Below, piece after piece: positions 1-11,966 of a DNA stretch of 64,000 bases (within the stretch, counting starts at the first letter, position 1; every line of letters starts with the position of its first letter). A model generated the notes under the pieces. It ran no database searches. It saw only the letters and a list, made by a program, of their open reading frames with translations, and was not told the origin of the DNA. This DNA comes from Perkinsus olseni (taxonomy: Eukaryota; Perkinsozoa; Perkinsida; Perkinsidae). The translations under genes and the position numbers were made by a program. The stretch is taken from contig JABANP010000004.1 in assembly GCA_013115135.1 (NCBI GenBank), positions 248,001 through 312,000 of the forward strand, given 5' to 3'.

Positions 1-1320
1 CATCACCAGGTGGGATATTTCGACGTATCCATAATACTGTACGAGGTGCCAGATTCCAGCAGCCCAGCGAGCAGTAGAATTGCGAGGGTCCCGGAGACTT
101 GTATATGTCCGCTTTGTAACAACCTTATGCTGGTAGTAATGGGCTTGGCTCATCCGCAGTACACTCATCCTACTCATGAGCAGCCTCGCCAGGGCCTGCG
201 CCGGCCCTACGACACATGCTACAATTCTTCGTCTCGATGTGTGTGGTATATCGGAAAAGTGGTGTATTCATCGGATCGCTATCGAGTGTTGCCTCGCTGC
301 CAGGCCCCTGAGCACACCCCTCTGCTTCTACCCTGTTGTGGTGGTACTGTATGCAAATGCTGCCTTACTGACACCTGTCCCCTCAACTACGTGGAGGCCT
401 GTAGGCTTACACGCTATGGGGAGGAGGAAGGGGAGAAGAAACCTGTGGAACATAAGATTGTAAGAGTACTCGCTGTGAGGAGTAGAGTTGAATCATCGAT
501 TTGCCTTTCGTGGCTCGGGTGCGGCTGTGGTGCGTAGTCTATGGGATGGACAGGTAGCGGCCCAGCTGGCTAGTGTACTCCACTCGTATGCATCGTACGA
601 CTTCAACAAGGACACGTGCGGATTCAAGTACCCTGATGGTCTACTTGATAAAGCTGAGGTTGGAAAGATACGCTCTTGTGGTTGGAGGGAAGAAGTGTGG
701 TATTAGGAGAAGAAGGAGGAGACCGTTAGAGAGATGATGGAGAAGGAAGAAGGCAAAGGGAAGGGACGAAAAAGAGGTAGTTGACGACGAAGAGACGCCG
801 CTCAACTTGTACTCTATTCGCGCTGAGGTCTGGCCAACGATCGATATCTTGACTGGTCGCTGGTTATGCGCGTGTCCCGGGAACGTGCACCATCATTTGA
901 TTGCTTGAATAGGTGGTACTGAGTATGATTGGAGAATAGCGAGATGAGCTGCCTGAGCTGTATATCTGTCGGTGACGCCCGACACAATGCTGTGGTCAGG
1001 TCCCGAGGAGGAGGATGACATCATCGATATCACTGATGATGAAGACGACGGAGCTGTAGTGGATCTCGACGATGAAGAGGCATTGGCCAAGTAATACCGG
1101 TCTACTGTTTCTCCCCTGTATTTGTGTGTGAGCGGAAGCGGGGTGTGGAACTGATGGGTTGGGGCTGATTGGAGGTATTTTCAGGAAGGCTAAGAAGTAT
1201 CGCCCGACTGTGGATTTGATAAAGAAGGAGAGGATAAAGGGAGAGAAGAAGGAAGAGCTGAAGGATGAGGACGAGGATGACCATTGGCGGACAGTTGAAC
1301 AGAAAATGATGGTGCTATGA
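1..1320 (+). CDS. 3' part of a RING-type zinc-finger protein gene (partial, several exons)
   Basis: The window opens inside or just before an exon. Around 100-380 the + strand encodes CPLCNNLM and, after a likely intron starting near 137, PLLLPCCGGTVCKCC followed by TCPL. This order of Cys pairs is that of a RING or U-box finger, closest to the RBBP6-type RING with its CCG core. Later exons join in phase: 541-657 ends DKAE; an intron of about 50 nt; a Lys/Glu-rich exon at 710-777; an intron to about 1000; an acidic exon with IIDITDDEDD; an intron 1089-1182 (GTAATA..TTTCAG); and a last exon reading KKAKKYRPTVDL to a TGA at 1318-1320. IIDIT followed by acidic residues resembles a SUMO-interacting motif. 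An E3 ubiquitin-ligase role is inference. The N-terminus lies outside the window and the first junctions are uncertain. Confidence 0.5.
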
Positions 1321-1580
1321 GGGCCATTGGGAAAAGCGCTACACTTCGGAACATCACGATGCCTCTGCGGGAGCATGGACTCTCTGGTGCTCCCTTAGTT
1401 CAGCCTCCCTTAGTCCCAGTCTCTGGAAATATATCTGATAATCTTACTTCCTAGTTCCATCGACTCCCCACGTACTATTAGTTATTCTCACGCCTCAATT
1501 GTGATGATTATCGTCATGCAAGAATTTCAATTCACTTCGCGTCGCTCCGCCCCCCTGCAGGTTTTTGTTTTTTTTATCAG

Positions 1581-1775
1581 GCGGGCCGTCATCGTGGTGG
1601 GATGCGTTCGTCGTCATGTGCCGTGTCCGGATGTCTGGTAGCCTTCCCGAAAGTCCTGTCCCCACAGCAGTTCGCAAGATGGAAGGAGGCCGTTGAGAAG
1701 GCGAAGGCACCCTCATCGCCATCAGAGAGCCCCACTGCATCATCCGGTGATGAGGTCGCAACGAACGTTACTTGA
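1581..1775 (+). CDS. Small unrecognised open exon
   Basis: A short open frame follows a T-rich ATCAG acceptor. It reads through an ATG at 1602 to a TGA at 1773-1775 (57 residues from the ATG). It contains FPKVLSPQQFARWKEAVEKAK and then a Ser/Pro-rich tail. The helix-like QQFARWKEAVEKAK piece looks protein-like. The minus strand is also open here but its composition is less convincing. It could be the last exon of the preceding gene or a small gene of its own. I do not recognise it. The stretch 1321-1580 holds only a 31-codon open frame from an ATG near 1360 and no other support. Confidence 0.25.
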   Translation, partial: AGRHRGGMRSSSCAVSGCLVAFPKVLSPQQFARWKEAVEKAKAPSSPSESPTASSGDEVATNVT

Positions 1776-1890
1776 TTGGTATACCCCTCGGAGTTTGGTT
1801 GACTGTCTGTGGTGGCTCTGGGTCGTGACAGAATCTTCCTCAACTAGGGATGGTGGTGGGTTTATTTAAGTATGGTTTGCCTTCCCCTCA

Positions 1891-3006
1891 ATGCTACGAC
1901 GCGGCAATAGCTCCTCTTCCACTCATCATCATCAGCCGACCATCGCTCTAACCAAAGTTTCTCTCTGTGCTGTGCATATGTTTCTAACAGCTCTTGCCGA
2001 GCAAGGCTTCTTCCAGTCTACAGTGGATCAACAGTTTTTGGTGTGGAGGGCCTCGGACGAATGCCGCGGTAAATTGGAGGTGCTGGCCCGACCTGAGCAA
2101 GAGAACTATCAGAAGGTGGCCGCAGTAGAGGTGACGGCGAAGGATTGGGAGGGGCCGATCGAAAGGGATGCCCTCGCGACCATCTTGGTGTATCTCTCCT
2201 CCGGACTGAACGTCTCCAACTGTGTCGACGTGGCTGTTAGGGCGAGGAGGGATCCGAAGGTCGGAGGGTATCTGGGTTTGCGGCCGCCGAAGGTAATTTC
2301 GAGGCGCGCGAAGGTTGAGCGACGAGAGCGGAGGGCCTTCCCTACCGTACGTACTGTGGAGGTAGAGAGATGGCGAGATGCGATCGAGGCTGATATCTTA
2401 GCGGCGACCGCGGAGTTCGGCGGCGTGAAGCCGATTTGGTGTCCTTTATGTCTGACGTTGTGCGATAGGGTCAGCATGTTTGCTGAGCATGTCGTGAGTG
2501 ATAGCCATCGGAGGAATCTGCAGCGGACGTTGAACGATGGGCCGCTGGGCCGGACGACGCTGACGGCTGAGATCAGACAAGAAGGAGGCAGCAAGGGGGT
2601 TCTGGCTCGGGTGGATCTGATTGGGAATTATGTCGTACCGGAGAGGTAAGGCCTCCTTCTGTGGGTAGCTGAGGTTAATGCTGTGATGATGCAGGAATGT
2701 TGTGAAGCCCGAGGAGATATCAATCAGGCACACGCAGGTAGTAAGAGGATGGCTTCAATTGGACTGAGTGGTGGGGTGGTCAGGATGGCAGCCACGGGCA
2801 GAGGGGAAATCCTCCTATGGAAGTGAATTCACCGAGGAGTGGTATGGCACAGAATGCCCGCAGACGAGGAGCGGAGCCACCCGAAGTGGTAGTATGGTTG
2901 TGAGGGTATACTTTCGCGGACAGCATGTTACTCTCAGGATATGCAAGTTGATGATGGTGGGGCAGAGGACGACGATGACGATGTATCCATTATGAGCTTG
3001 GACTGA
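1891..3006 (+). CDS. U1-type C2H2 zinc-finger protein
   Basis: Four exons join in phase: 1891-2645, 2695-2737, 2784-2888 and 2938-3006, with introns of 46-49 nt bounded by GT and AG. The product is about 323 residues. A single C2H2 finger of the U1/matrin type is seen near residues 182-206 (CPLCLTLC, then H and a final H in SDSHRRN). Such fingers bind RNA and occur in splicing factors. The N-terminal 170 residues contain no domain I recognise. The C-terminus is basic and then very acidic (GGAEDDDDDVSIMSLD), typical of a nuclear protein. A stop at 2647 in the unspliced frame is bypassed by the first intron. A nuclear RNA-binding role is inference from the finger alone. Confidence 0.65.
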
Positions 3007-3103
3007 ACGTATCTTTGCGCAGTATGAATATTTTTCATGCCCTACTAGGACAAGTCGTTGCGTGCACCCCTTTATAATCCCCTTTTCAAGTTGATCTCGT
3101 CTG

Positions 3104-6100
3104 ATGTTCTTCAAGAAGGCGGCTGCCGGTCGAGCGGCTCCGATAAAGAACATCTTCGATGAGATAGATGAGGAGGGGGGAGGAGGACAGCAGGGTTCTC
3201 AACCTGCCAACAGTAGTAATAGTCGTACAGCGGTCGTCTCTACTGCTGCGCCCATCGAGATCGCATCCCCAATAGATGCCACACCTGAGCAACAGACGGC
3301 ACCGGTAGCTGCGGAGATTGACCCATTGGACGCTTTCATGGCCGGCATTCAGAGTGAGATTGCCAGAGACAAGGCGGCGAGCGACAATGTAGTCATGCAA
3401 CTGCCGCGGTCACGCTGTCGTTATCCTCATTGCCATGCAGCAACGGCACGTTTCGTCAACTGAGGAGGAGATAATGGGTAACGATGATGAGGAGACCGCA
3501 GCAGAAGGATTCGAGAGGCGGAAGAAGGTGGGGAGGGCAGCCTCACGGTGGTGGTCGTGCACCTGGGTATAGCCTCGCCGTGCCTCTCATCTTACCATTG
3601 GGCTCAGGAGGCGGGGATGAGTTTGGGGAGCACCGGAGGGTCAGAGGAAGATGATGCCGACTCTGGTGTTCTGCCTGAAGATGAGGTGCTCGATCGTCGG
3701 AAGAAGGCAGTAGAAGCCCTACCACCAGTGGATCATCAAGGCAAAGAGTATCCTAACGTGTCTAGGTCGGTCAGCAGCGGAGCGAAGCATTCTCGTCAGT
3801 ACTGACACTTAGGTGGCCGTACGCGCCCCATCCGGAAGTGAGTAATATGACGGAGGCCGAGGTGAGAGCATTCAATAAGGAAAAGTTCATATCAGCAACA
3901 GGGCAAGGGGTAGTCGCATGAACCTCAGGACGAACCATCTTTCCGTCACATTCTCGTCGCAGGTGCCTCGAGCAGTGGCAACGTTCGACCAGTGCTGCCC
4001 ACCACTTGCTGTCAAGGAGGCACTCAAACACGCGAAGTTCGAGGTGGGTATCGGATACGGTAGATGGACGTACTGCTGAGGTGGGATGCCTGTCCGCCTT
4101 CAGAAGCCCACACCGATCCAGTGTGTAGCCATTCCGGCGGTACTATCGGGCAGGGACGTGATGGCCATCGCTGACACGGGTAAGTTGGTAGGGCAGCAGC
4201 AGCAGCGACGGTTCGAACTCTACGGTTATATCCTCGATCGTCTCTCAGGCAGCGGGAAGACTTTAGCTTATTTGATGCCGTTGGTGATGCACATAATTTA
4301 CCATAAAGAGCACGCGGACATGGCGGACCGACCGGCCCCTACCAAAGATCATCCCGCGTGCCCGTTCGCGCTGGTGAGTGGACTTGGGGACCTCGTCTCT
4401 ACTGGGCGGCTCCTCATCGGCTGCCGTTGGCAGGTGCTCTGCCCGACTCGAGAGCTAGCAGTACAAATCGAAAAGACTATTTATAAACTGGGCAAACATA
4501 TCGGCATAACAAGTGATGGCACAAAAGGGGACAGCGTTGCACAATGGTATCTTGGTAGTGTCCAACCAGGCACTACACTTGCTGGTGGTCTATCTAAATA
4601 TGAGCAGTTCAAGGACCTCAGGAAGGGCACGTGTGATATTGTCGTGGGGAATCCCGGCAGGTGAGCATTGAGGGTCTGTCTGCTTCGCTCCGCTGTTGTA
4701 CGCCATTTTCCGCATCAGATGCATCGACATCGTGAAAGAACATGGTATGTCCCTCACCGGCGACACGGCCTGGGTCGTTTTAGACGAAGCTGACAGGATG
4801 CTCAACATGGGATTTGAAAATCAAGTAGGGCGGAGCGAAACGGTTCATGAATGTCACATTTCGATTCATTTGTTTTAGGTCCGGTCGCTAGTCCAGAGGG
4901 TTCGACCTGACCGTCAGACTATGCTCTTCTCGGCAACGATGCCACCTAAGATCGAGAGGCTCGCCAGAGATATCATGAGGTATCGTATCCTGACGTTACC
5001 CGCGAAGGATACAGAATAGGTTGGATTGAGATCCTCTTCTGCAGGAACCCGGTGAGGTTGTTCGTCGGAGCGAGCGCTACTACTGGCGGGGCTGCTCATG
5101 CGGTGACACAGGATGTGGTGGTCCTGGAAGAGAAGGATGACAAATTCAACTGGCTCTCGGAGAACTTGCCACGGATTCTGGATGAGGCCCAGGAAGAGGT
5201 CGGTCCGTGATGATGTGCGCGTCTGCTGCAATCGTGAGAACAACTCAGGATGGCCAAGTGCTGATATTTGTGAATCAAAAGTCGGGCGCGTCAGAGCTGG
5301 CCGTAGCCGTACGTGAGTTCATGTCGCTGCCATGTGAGGCACTGCATGGAGACTCTGATCAGAACGAACGGATGAAGGTAGAAAGGAGCGGAGTCGACGG
5401 TAACCTTGCGGTGGTAGTCGAATGAGGACTCCAACAGTTCCGCGCTCTTCGTGTCGGGGTTCACTCTCGTTGTGCCGTAGGAGGTGCTCGCTGTCTCGGT
5501 ATTGATACATTGCTCTGGTGCTCCGCGTCGAAGCTCCATTTCCGACCCGACCCACTAGGCCTGAATGCCTGTCAATGTTGTCTGATCGCTCGGAGGAATG
5601 GACATCATTTTGAGCTGCCGTGTTTCAGATTATGGCGGATTTCCGATCTCGTAAGACTAAGGTCCTGGTCGCTACAGATGTTGCTAGTAGAGGGCTGGAC
5701 ATACCCTCGGTGAAGGAGGTCATTTGCTATGATATGTCCAGTAGGAGGGGGGAGGGTCCACTGCATCAGGCCGTCAATGATGCTGGTGGTAGATACCCTC
5801 ACCACTCATACTCATAGATTGGGTAGGACGGGCAGGGCTGGTCACACGGGTCATGCTACAACACTGTTGGTGAAGAAAGACAATTCGGCCAAGATGGCGG
5901 CGGAGCTTGTCGAGTACATGGAGAAGTCTAAGCAGGTGATGAGCAGCGCCTCGGTCAAGGCAAAAGTGATGATGATTTTCCTATCAGGAGGTCTCTTCAG
6001 CCCTCATGGACTTCGCTCTGGAATTCCCACCCTTCGCAGGTGTGTCGGCCTCTCTCCTGCCTCCTCCTTCGGCTATCATTTCTCAGCTGCCCGGGAGCTC

Positions 6101-6645
6101 GGTCAGCGTGCTGCGAAGAGCCTGCGCAGAGCGGCCGTGGCTGGTGGGCCGCAGCAGCGTCACGGATTAGGATACTCCGAGGGACGGGGCACGAGCTCAG
6201 GTCTAAGCTCAGGAGTTGGGAAAAAATTCGTAGGAGAATCTTTGTCGAATGTTCAACTTGAGCAAGGTTGAGCTAATAGGTATCTTCACACTCGCAAGAA
6301 GATAGCACCGAGAAGGCAGTCGTAATCGGCGGCAATGTGGATCTTAACGGTAGGAGCGGAGAATACAATCTTTCGGGATTCACTTCGTCGTAAGTGTGAT
6401 GGGAACACCCCGCCATCTTTCAGCCTGCGATGACGATGATATCTACGCTCCCGGGGTGACACGAGCCTTTGGTGACCGCAACGTGGCTACTCGAACAGTA
6501 GGTTTGGCCCAGTTCCCATCATTGGGAAAGAGAGGTAATTTATCGAAAACTGCATCGCTCCGCTCATCCTGTGTGTATATTAGATAGAGATGGTGGCGGA
6601 AGGGGAGGTCACGATAAGCGCGGTAGGAAATCCAAATGGGATTAA
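3104..6645 (+). CDS. DEAD-box ATP-dependent RNA helicase, DDX42/PRP5-like
   Basis: The ATG at 3104 starts MFFKKAAAG. The N-terminal exon carries DPLDAFM, a signature of the PRP5 and DDX42 spliceosomal helicases. Later exons show the motifs in order: PTPIQ (Q motif, 4110), a split motif I (ADTG, intron, SGKT, 4175-4260), PTREL (Ia, 4445), GG (4585), DEAD in [13 protein letters not shown] (4780-4815), SAT (4930), LIFVN (5260), TDVASRGLD (5675-5700) and an RTGRAGHTG motif VI (5825-5850). The C-terminal exons are Gly/Arg/Lys-rich and end RKSKWD at the TAA at 6643-6645, again like DDX42/PRP5 proteins. At least ten short introns interrupt the gene. Several contain a GGAGCGAAGC-like element (see findings). 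Some C-terminal exon edges are uncertain. Role inferred: unwinding of RNA duplexes in pre-mRNA splicing. Confidence 0.85.
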
Positions 6646-6768
6646 TACGACTGCTTCCTCTACCGCAGGGTTCGAGTTCTTTTCGGATCTGTACTCGAAT
6701 TTCTTGGGTACTGGGCGGTGGGGCCTTGGGAATGCTTCGTAGCAGCTGTGGAAGTTTTTTCTTCGAAA

Positions 6769-8104
6769 ATGATGTCACCTTTATCTATATGCGGAGGGAT
6801 GAACGCGGGTTCGATCCTCGGCACCGGCATCCGCTCCCTCTCGACCAGTGCTAAGCAGTTGCCCGAGTTTAATGAAGCCTTGAAGTTGGCAGAGGTTGGG
6901 AAGTGGCAGCAGGCGAGAGTTCTCATTCAACGATGTGAGCCCACTGTCCCTCCGCGGTACACGAGCATCTAGAGGGTGTTGTCAGTATCAGTCGGTGATG
7001 CTTAGTAGACTTGGTATGCCATCTTCTTCAGGCCACGATGTGTTCAGTCCAGCCCGCATGGAGGCGGAAACAGCTCTGTGTGACATGCTAGCCGGCATAG
7101 CCCAATGGTGAGTCTGCCACTCTGCCCCTCTGGTCTGTGGAGCATCGTCTCATCAGGCATGAGGGCTACCTCATCAGTGCCGCTCAGTCCTTCACCAACG
7201 CCAATAGTGTCAACACTCTGGGAGAGGCCTTCTCCCAGCTTGCCTTGCGAGGTGCTGTTGCCTCTAGGGCTGAGGCAGGGCTGAAGGACGGTGTCCCAGT
7301 AGCTCTTGCGGAAGTGAAGGACCAGTAAGGAGGGGCGCTCGTCTGCTGTTCTCAAGTCTACCCGTTCACGCTTCGGTCGACTCGTCAGCTCCTTCGACGC
7401 ACCATTGGTACAGCAGTGCAAGGAGGCCCACAGCAAGCTGGTGGAGAAGGATGATGCGGCGTTGAAGTTATGCGAGGCAATCCCTAATCAAGAGATAAAA
7501 ACGACGTACGGATTTCGACTATTTGTGGATTCGCAAGATTGTGGTGATTGGTGAGGGTCCACGCGCGCGCCCTGAGCAGATACGTTGCGCGAGCTTTGGT
7601 GACGAAGGGTGTCAACTTCGAGGTTGAGGGTAACGCTGTGATGGCGGAAGCGATGTTCAAAGCGGCCGTCGAGGAGTAGGCATTCCCAAATCGATCACGT
7701 GGGCGTGCGCGTATTGCTGTGTTCGTTTCCTCAGGATATCTTCGGCGAGCGTCATCCCGGATAAGTTGATCAGGATGAGGGACATATCTGAGTTCGGGGC
7801 TATAGTGTCCTACTCTGATCTGTTGAAGATGTGGGAGAAGAGGGAAGGGGAAGGAGAGAGGGCATGGAAAGGGTAAGTCTGGTCACGACCACCACACCAC
7901 TCGAAGATGCGCTCTCGGTCGCGGGTCAGTTGGAGTTTTGACGGTGGTCGTAATAGATGAGTCCCTTCGCTCCGCTGTAGATACGTCGACCGGATTGGAC
8001 AGGATCGCGCGGACAAGCTTGATGCCCTCTACCCAGGCGCGTTGGACTTGTTTATCCCACCCCCGCCGAGTGTTGCTGAACTCCTGCAGGCCACTGAAAT
8101 TTAG
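6769..8104 (+). CDS. Predicted mitochondrial TPR-like protein
   Basis: Seven exons can be joined in phase from the ATG at 6769 to the TAG at 8102-8104. The N-terminus (MMSPLSICGG..GTGIRSLSTSAKQ) is rich in Ser and Arg with no acidic residues and fits a mitochondrial presequence with an RSLST-like processing region. It is followed by LPEFNEALKLAEVGKWQQA, which resembles a tetratricopeptide helix pair, and then by mostly helical sequence (YLISAAQSFTNANSV, EAHSKLVEKDDAALKLCE, MAEAMFKAAVEE). The C-terminus is FIPPPPSVAELLQATEI. Introns are 45-110 nt and one ends just after a CTTCGCTCCGCTG element near 7965-7978. I do not recognise a named family. The neighbour downstream is a mitochondrial carrier on the same strand. 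Confidence 0.6.
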
Positions 8105-8227
8105 ATACATTTCGTATCAAACTGTTTAATGCTCGGTAACACTACTTGCGTTGAGGAATGGCAAGTGGTCCAAGATGTCCTCATCTTGTTCACCATGCCT
8201 AGGGTTGTCCCATAGCATTTTTCTGTC

Positions 8228-9188
8228 ATGCCATCCAAGGCCACTCCCTCTGCGTTCGACACCCTCCCTCCTGTAACAGGAGCTGCTGTCGTTACCGCCT
8301 TCGCCATGTATCCAGTAGACATAGTCCGTGCGCTGGTGATGGCTCAGGCGTCGGGCCAACGCTCATCCGTCCCGACCTTGGTTAAGAACTTCTACCAGAC
8401 TCACGGTGCATCGGGCTTCGTCTCTAAGGGTTTGGGCGCGGAGATGATGCGTGCCACGTTCTCGAGAGTTATCAAATTCTGGCTGCAGCCAATTTTTCAC
8501 CAGAGAGTCTTCAACGCCAAACAGAAGGACGGCACGCCGTTTTCGAAGGGTATCGCTGGCTCCCTCGCCACTATACCCGAAGTCATCGCCATCTCCCCCT
8601 TCGAGAATGCGAAGTTAGCTCAGCAATTGGACGCTGAGGGGAAGTTCAAAGGGACGGCTGATACTATGAGGTAATAGTCGATTCAACTACGGCATTGCTG
8701 AGCATGATTCCCTCAGGCATTTGATTCGTACACGAGGCGTGGTGGGGCTGTATATCGGTTATACTGGCATGCAGCTTCGTCAGATGCTCTGGACTGGAGG
8801 ATATTTCTTCTCGTTGGATATCTTCCGTCATCAGACTGATAAGATCTTTGGCCGCGGGAAAATGTCGGACACGGCGAGTGGTTTCTGTGCCGGCGTGTTC
8901 GGTACGACGTTGAACTGCTGGTGTGATGTTGTCCGTACGGTCATCCAAAAGCAAGCGGTAGCAGAGACCTTCAATCCTGAGATTGTTCGTCCTCCCCTCA
9001 CACCAGGGTACTTCATTTCTGGCGTCACTGACATGTTCAAGACTGCGGCCGACATAGCAGCCAAGCGTGGTCTGGCAGGCCTTTATTCGGGCTTCCTGGT
9101 TAAGTCTTGCTATCTTGGTGGCTCTGGAGCTTTCCTTGCGGTCCTGGTGCCGAGGTTCAAGCAGATGTGGGGCTGTCCGTTGGACTAG
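8228..9188 (+). CDS. Mitochondrial carrier (SLC25-type) protein
   Basis: Two exons, 8228-8670 and 8717-9188, separated by a 46-nt GT-AG intron, give about 304 residues, the usual carrier length. The first repeat has the signature P-x-D-x-x-R (YPVDIVRA, near residue 30). The second has SPFENAKLA. The third is degenerate (NCWCDVVRT). Gly-rich helix segments (GIAGSLATIPEV, GFCAGVFGTTLN, GLAGLYSGFLVKS) match the alternating even-numbered helices of the family. Loss of Pro in the third repeat is seen in atypical carriers. Such proteins exchange metabolites across the mitochondrial inner membrane. The substrate cannot be read from the sequence. The start ATG follows an in-frame stop and is the only plausible one. 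Confidence 0.85.
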
Positions 9189-9341
9189 TATTATTTTTTT
9201 CAATGCCGTCAATCGGTTAGTTCGCATAGAAGATCATATTAGCGTTTCTGAGGGCATCCTGTTGGGCGTGTGTTAGGCAGTAAGGACGTCACTCTGGGTT
9301 ACGGATACCGCACCTTCCCCGAATCGCAGTTGTCAATTCTG

Positions 9342-10323
9342 ATGTTACCCGTGGAGTCAATCGTCGCAAACTATGCCGACGGCGGGACTCTTCTCGTTAC
9401 CTCAGTCCAACGCGACGCGCGTAAAGGCATCCAAATGAGCGTCAGAGCATCAGTGGGAGGGAAGGAATATCACAGACGTCTGGACCCTGACGAACTCATC
9501 AAGCTTCGTCTGTCTCTTGGTAAACGGCTACGGTGGTATTAGGAGTTATGCTTGGTGTGGTAGGCATAGTGTTTAATGACTATGATACGACTGTTGGTGC
9601 TCGTCGGAAATCGGCCAGCGAGTTCGCTACGAAGTCCCTGCTGCCTGCATTGGCCACTGTAGGGAAGTGCAGAGTTTCAATGGACAATGGTAAACGCGAA
9701 AGAAGCTTTTGTCATTGGAGACTGGTGACGGCTGCGGTGGCCGTCGAGAGCGCCGCTGCCCCGACCGATGATTCTCGTTCCTTCGACGATCCCAAGTGCT
9801 AGGCTTACTACAGGATACACAAGCTTCATACAACTGAGGACTCTGTGACAGCCTCGGTGTCTCAGGTGAGTGCATCGTCACCTTCAGTGTTCCGTTGGAG
9901 GATTATGGGCAAATTAAGGGGCGTCTGAGTCTACCACAAGCTCATGCGGTGTTGGAACCGTTGTGCATGACTTTGGCTAGAGAAGCTAAACGACTTAAAT
10001 GGAGTGTTGAACAGTTGCAGAGGAAGCTGCATGATGCGGAGATTCTTCTGGAGGCTGCCAAATCTAACAGGTGGTCGAACCGCTTGTCTACCACCATGTC
10101 TCGTTCCTTGCTCCTAACTGCATGTGTCTGAGATAACTTTCCAACGTTCAGCCCTCTGCATCGTCGGGTGTATATTCTCAGTAACCCAGTAGCCGCCGCT
10201 GCAGGGCCTAGTGCCGTCGCATCGAGTACAGTAGAAGGCGGAGCGAAGCGACCGCTACTACTTCCGGATTCTGGCGGCACGCCAATGGCAGAGGCGTCTG
10301 CGAAAAAAGCAAAGAACGAATGA
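9342..10323 (+). CDS. XRCC4/PAXX-superfamily-like protein, paralogue A
   Basis: Multi-exon gene. The ATG at 9342 (MLPVESIVANY) is chosen by alignment to paralogue B; an upstream in-frame start codon at 9270 is possible. Pieces in order: a head with ASVGGKEYHRRLDPDELIK, an intron (about 9522-9564), IVFNDYDTTVGARRKSASEF, LLPALATVGKCRVSMDNG, an intron, then EDYGQIKGRLSLPQAHAVLEP leading into a coiled-coil helix (EAKRLKWSVEQLQRKLHDAEILLEAA, 9985-10065). The tail is disordered and Ala/Ser-rich with a basic end (SAKKAKNE) before the TGA at 10321-10323. Every block has a counterpart, in the same order, in the gene at 10801-11966, so the two are tandem duplicates. A globular head plus a single coiled coil plus a tail is the layout of XRCC4, XLF and PAXX. 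The assignment is inference. Confidence 0.5.
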
Positions 10324-10332
10324 CTCTAAGGT

Positions 10333-10670
10333 ATGGATGTTCACGCTTTTCTGATACATGCTAGCTAGCGAGAGCTTGTGTTAATCAGTTGGAGTGTCGA
10401 ACGGCTCCTTACACTGGTAGGTCGGCTGATTACACTACGACATCGGTACTCTCAGTATCGTCCATCCACATGCCTCTCGACAAGCACGCTCAGAGCTGGT
10501 GTCACCGTCATGCAGTACGCCTTAGACAGAAATACGGCTACTATCGGGCCAAACCAGCCGAGCACCACAGTGATGGGAAGACGATGATGGGGCCTATGCA
10601 GGCCTATAACGAAGCATATCGCAGCTGCCTCGAGCATATCGATAGCCTCAGAGATGATTTGAAGAAGTGA
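10333..10670 (+). CDS. Small unrecognised protein
   Basis: A two-codon first exon (ATG GAT, 10333-10338), a 50-nt GT-AG intron and an exon 10389-10670 give about 95 residues in one frame. Alternatively translation starts at the ATG near 10469. The C-terminal half is charged and helical (RLRQKYGYYRAKPAEHH, MQAYNEAYRSCLEHIDSLRDDLKK) and carries two Cys residues. No family is recognised. It lies between the two XRCC4/PAXX-like paralogues on the same strand, only 9 bp after the stop of the first and 130 bp before the ATG of the second. Confidence 0.35.
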
Positions 10671-10800
10671 TGGTGTGCATGCTAGATGTCTCTTACCGCG
10701 GCATTTGAGTTTTTGTCCCTCATAAATCAACAACAGGCGTCGCTCGTTTGGAATCATTAGTCGCTCCTAGTCTGATGATAATTACTAAAGTTTTCTCGCA

Positions 10801-11966
10801 ATGTCAACAACACTGCGCTCGGTAGTGATTTTCCCCGACGGCCCATCGGTCGTGGCTTGCTTCCAAGGAAGCAGCAGCGTTCGCCTCGCCGCCAGCGTGT
10901 CTGGGGAAGAGTTCCTCAAGGACTTCACAACAGATGATGTTTTGCTGTTACGTGCAACTATTGGTGAGCACACGGGAGGTTCGTGTAGAGTCATGCAGCG
11001 TTTTTACAGGCATCACCGGGTCTGAAGAAAGTGCAGCACAGCGGCAAGAGGCGGCCAAGAGCTTCTGCGGAGAGCTACTCTTCCCCGCTCTGGCTAATAC
11101 CAATCGCTGCTCTGTTCGAGTTGAAGGATCAGGTAGACGGTCTCTCGTGTCTGGGGAGGTCCTCCTGTTGTGCTGGTTCGACGCGCTCAGCGTTCGCATG
11201 ATATCCCTGACCATCTCCGATCGATTCTTCCGTCACTACCATTCTCAGTTGAATCATCATTCATCAGTTACTCGTAGTGCAGTCGTCGAGGTTGAGTACG
11301 CTATATCCGACCTCGGACACATCAAGGGTGAGCTGAGACTTAATAGAGCCCCTCGCCAGGGGGAGGTGGTCGCAGCTCTCGCCGCTGAAACATCTCGGCT
11401 ACAGACCGATGTCAAAGAGTTGAAGGCGGAGGAGGCGACTCATGGGTAAGTGTCCCGTTAAGCGAAGAGGGTCAGCTGTTGCTTAGCTCATACTGCTAAG
11501 AGTATGCATGCCCTTCAAACGCCGAAGTGATTCTTCTCATCTTCTTTCGTCAGATCACTCAACAGCTCCACTCCAGTTCCTGCAACCCCATTGAGTACTC
11601 CTCTCGGCAAGAGGTCTCCGGCCAACAGGAAGCGGCATAGTATGAGCGTTGTTAATCCGAATAGAAGGTTGCTCAACCCTAGGAAACGATCCAAGGGTCT
11701 GGACTTCGACGATGATGATGATGATGATGACGACGTGCAGGGGTTTCCATCATACAGCGTCTTCGAGTTGTGTCGTTAATGGCTATTCTTAACCAGCATC
11801 GTACACTCTGTATGAGAACCCTTCGAGTGTGCTAACAACGAATCATAGGTTCATTTCAAGCAAGCTCACACGGACTGCTAATAGATGTTCTTCATCAGAG
11901 CTAACGTCCACCATCGACGAGCTGTATGACTCCATCAAAGGGCTCGAGTTGGTCGCTCAGTCGTAG
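10801..11966 (+). CDS. XRCC4/PAXX-superfamily-like protein, paralogue B
   Basis: The ATG at 10801 (MSTTLRSVV) opens a head with RLAASVSGEEFLKDFTTDDV and, after an intron of about 60 nt, ITGSEESAAQRQEAAKSF and LLFPALANTNRCSVRVEG. After a second intron it reads DLGHIKGELRLNRAP and a coiled coil (VVAALAAETSRLQTDVKELKAEE). The next exon (from about 11553) has SVVNPNRRLL, a basic patch (NPRKRSK) and then GLDFDDDD. A last exon ends IDELYDSIKGLELVAQS at the TAG at 11964-11966. The arrangement S-V-V-N-P, basic residues, G-x-D-F-D parallels the C-terminal Ku-binding tail of human PAXX (S-L-I-N-P, Lys-rich, G-V-D-F-D). Known family role: PAXX binds Ku and supports non-homologous end joining. The last junction near 11740-11850 is uncertain. 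Confidence 0.5.
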
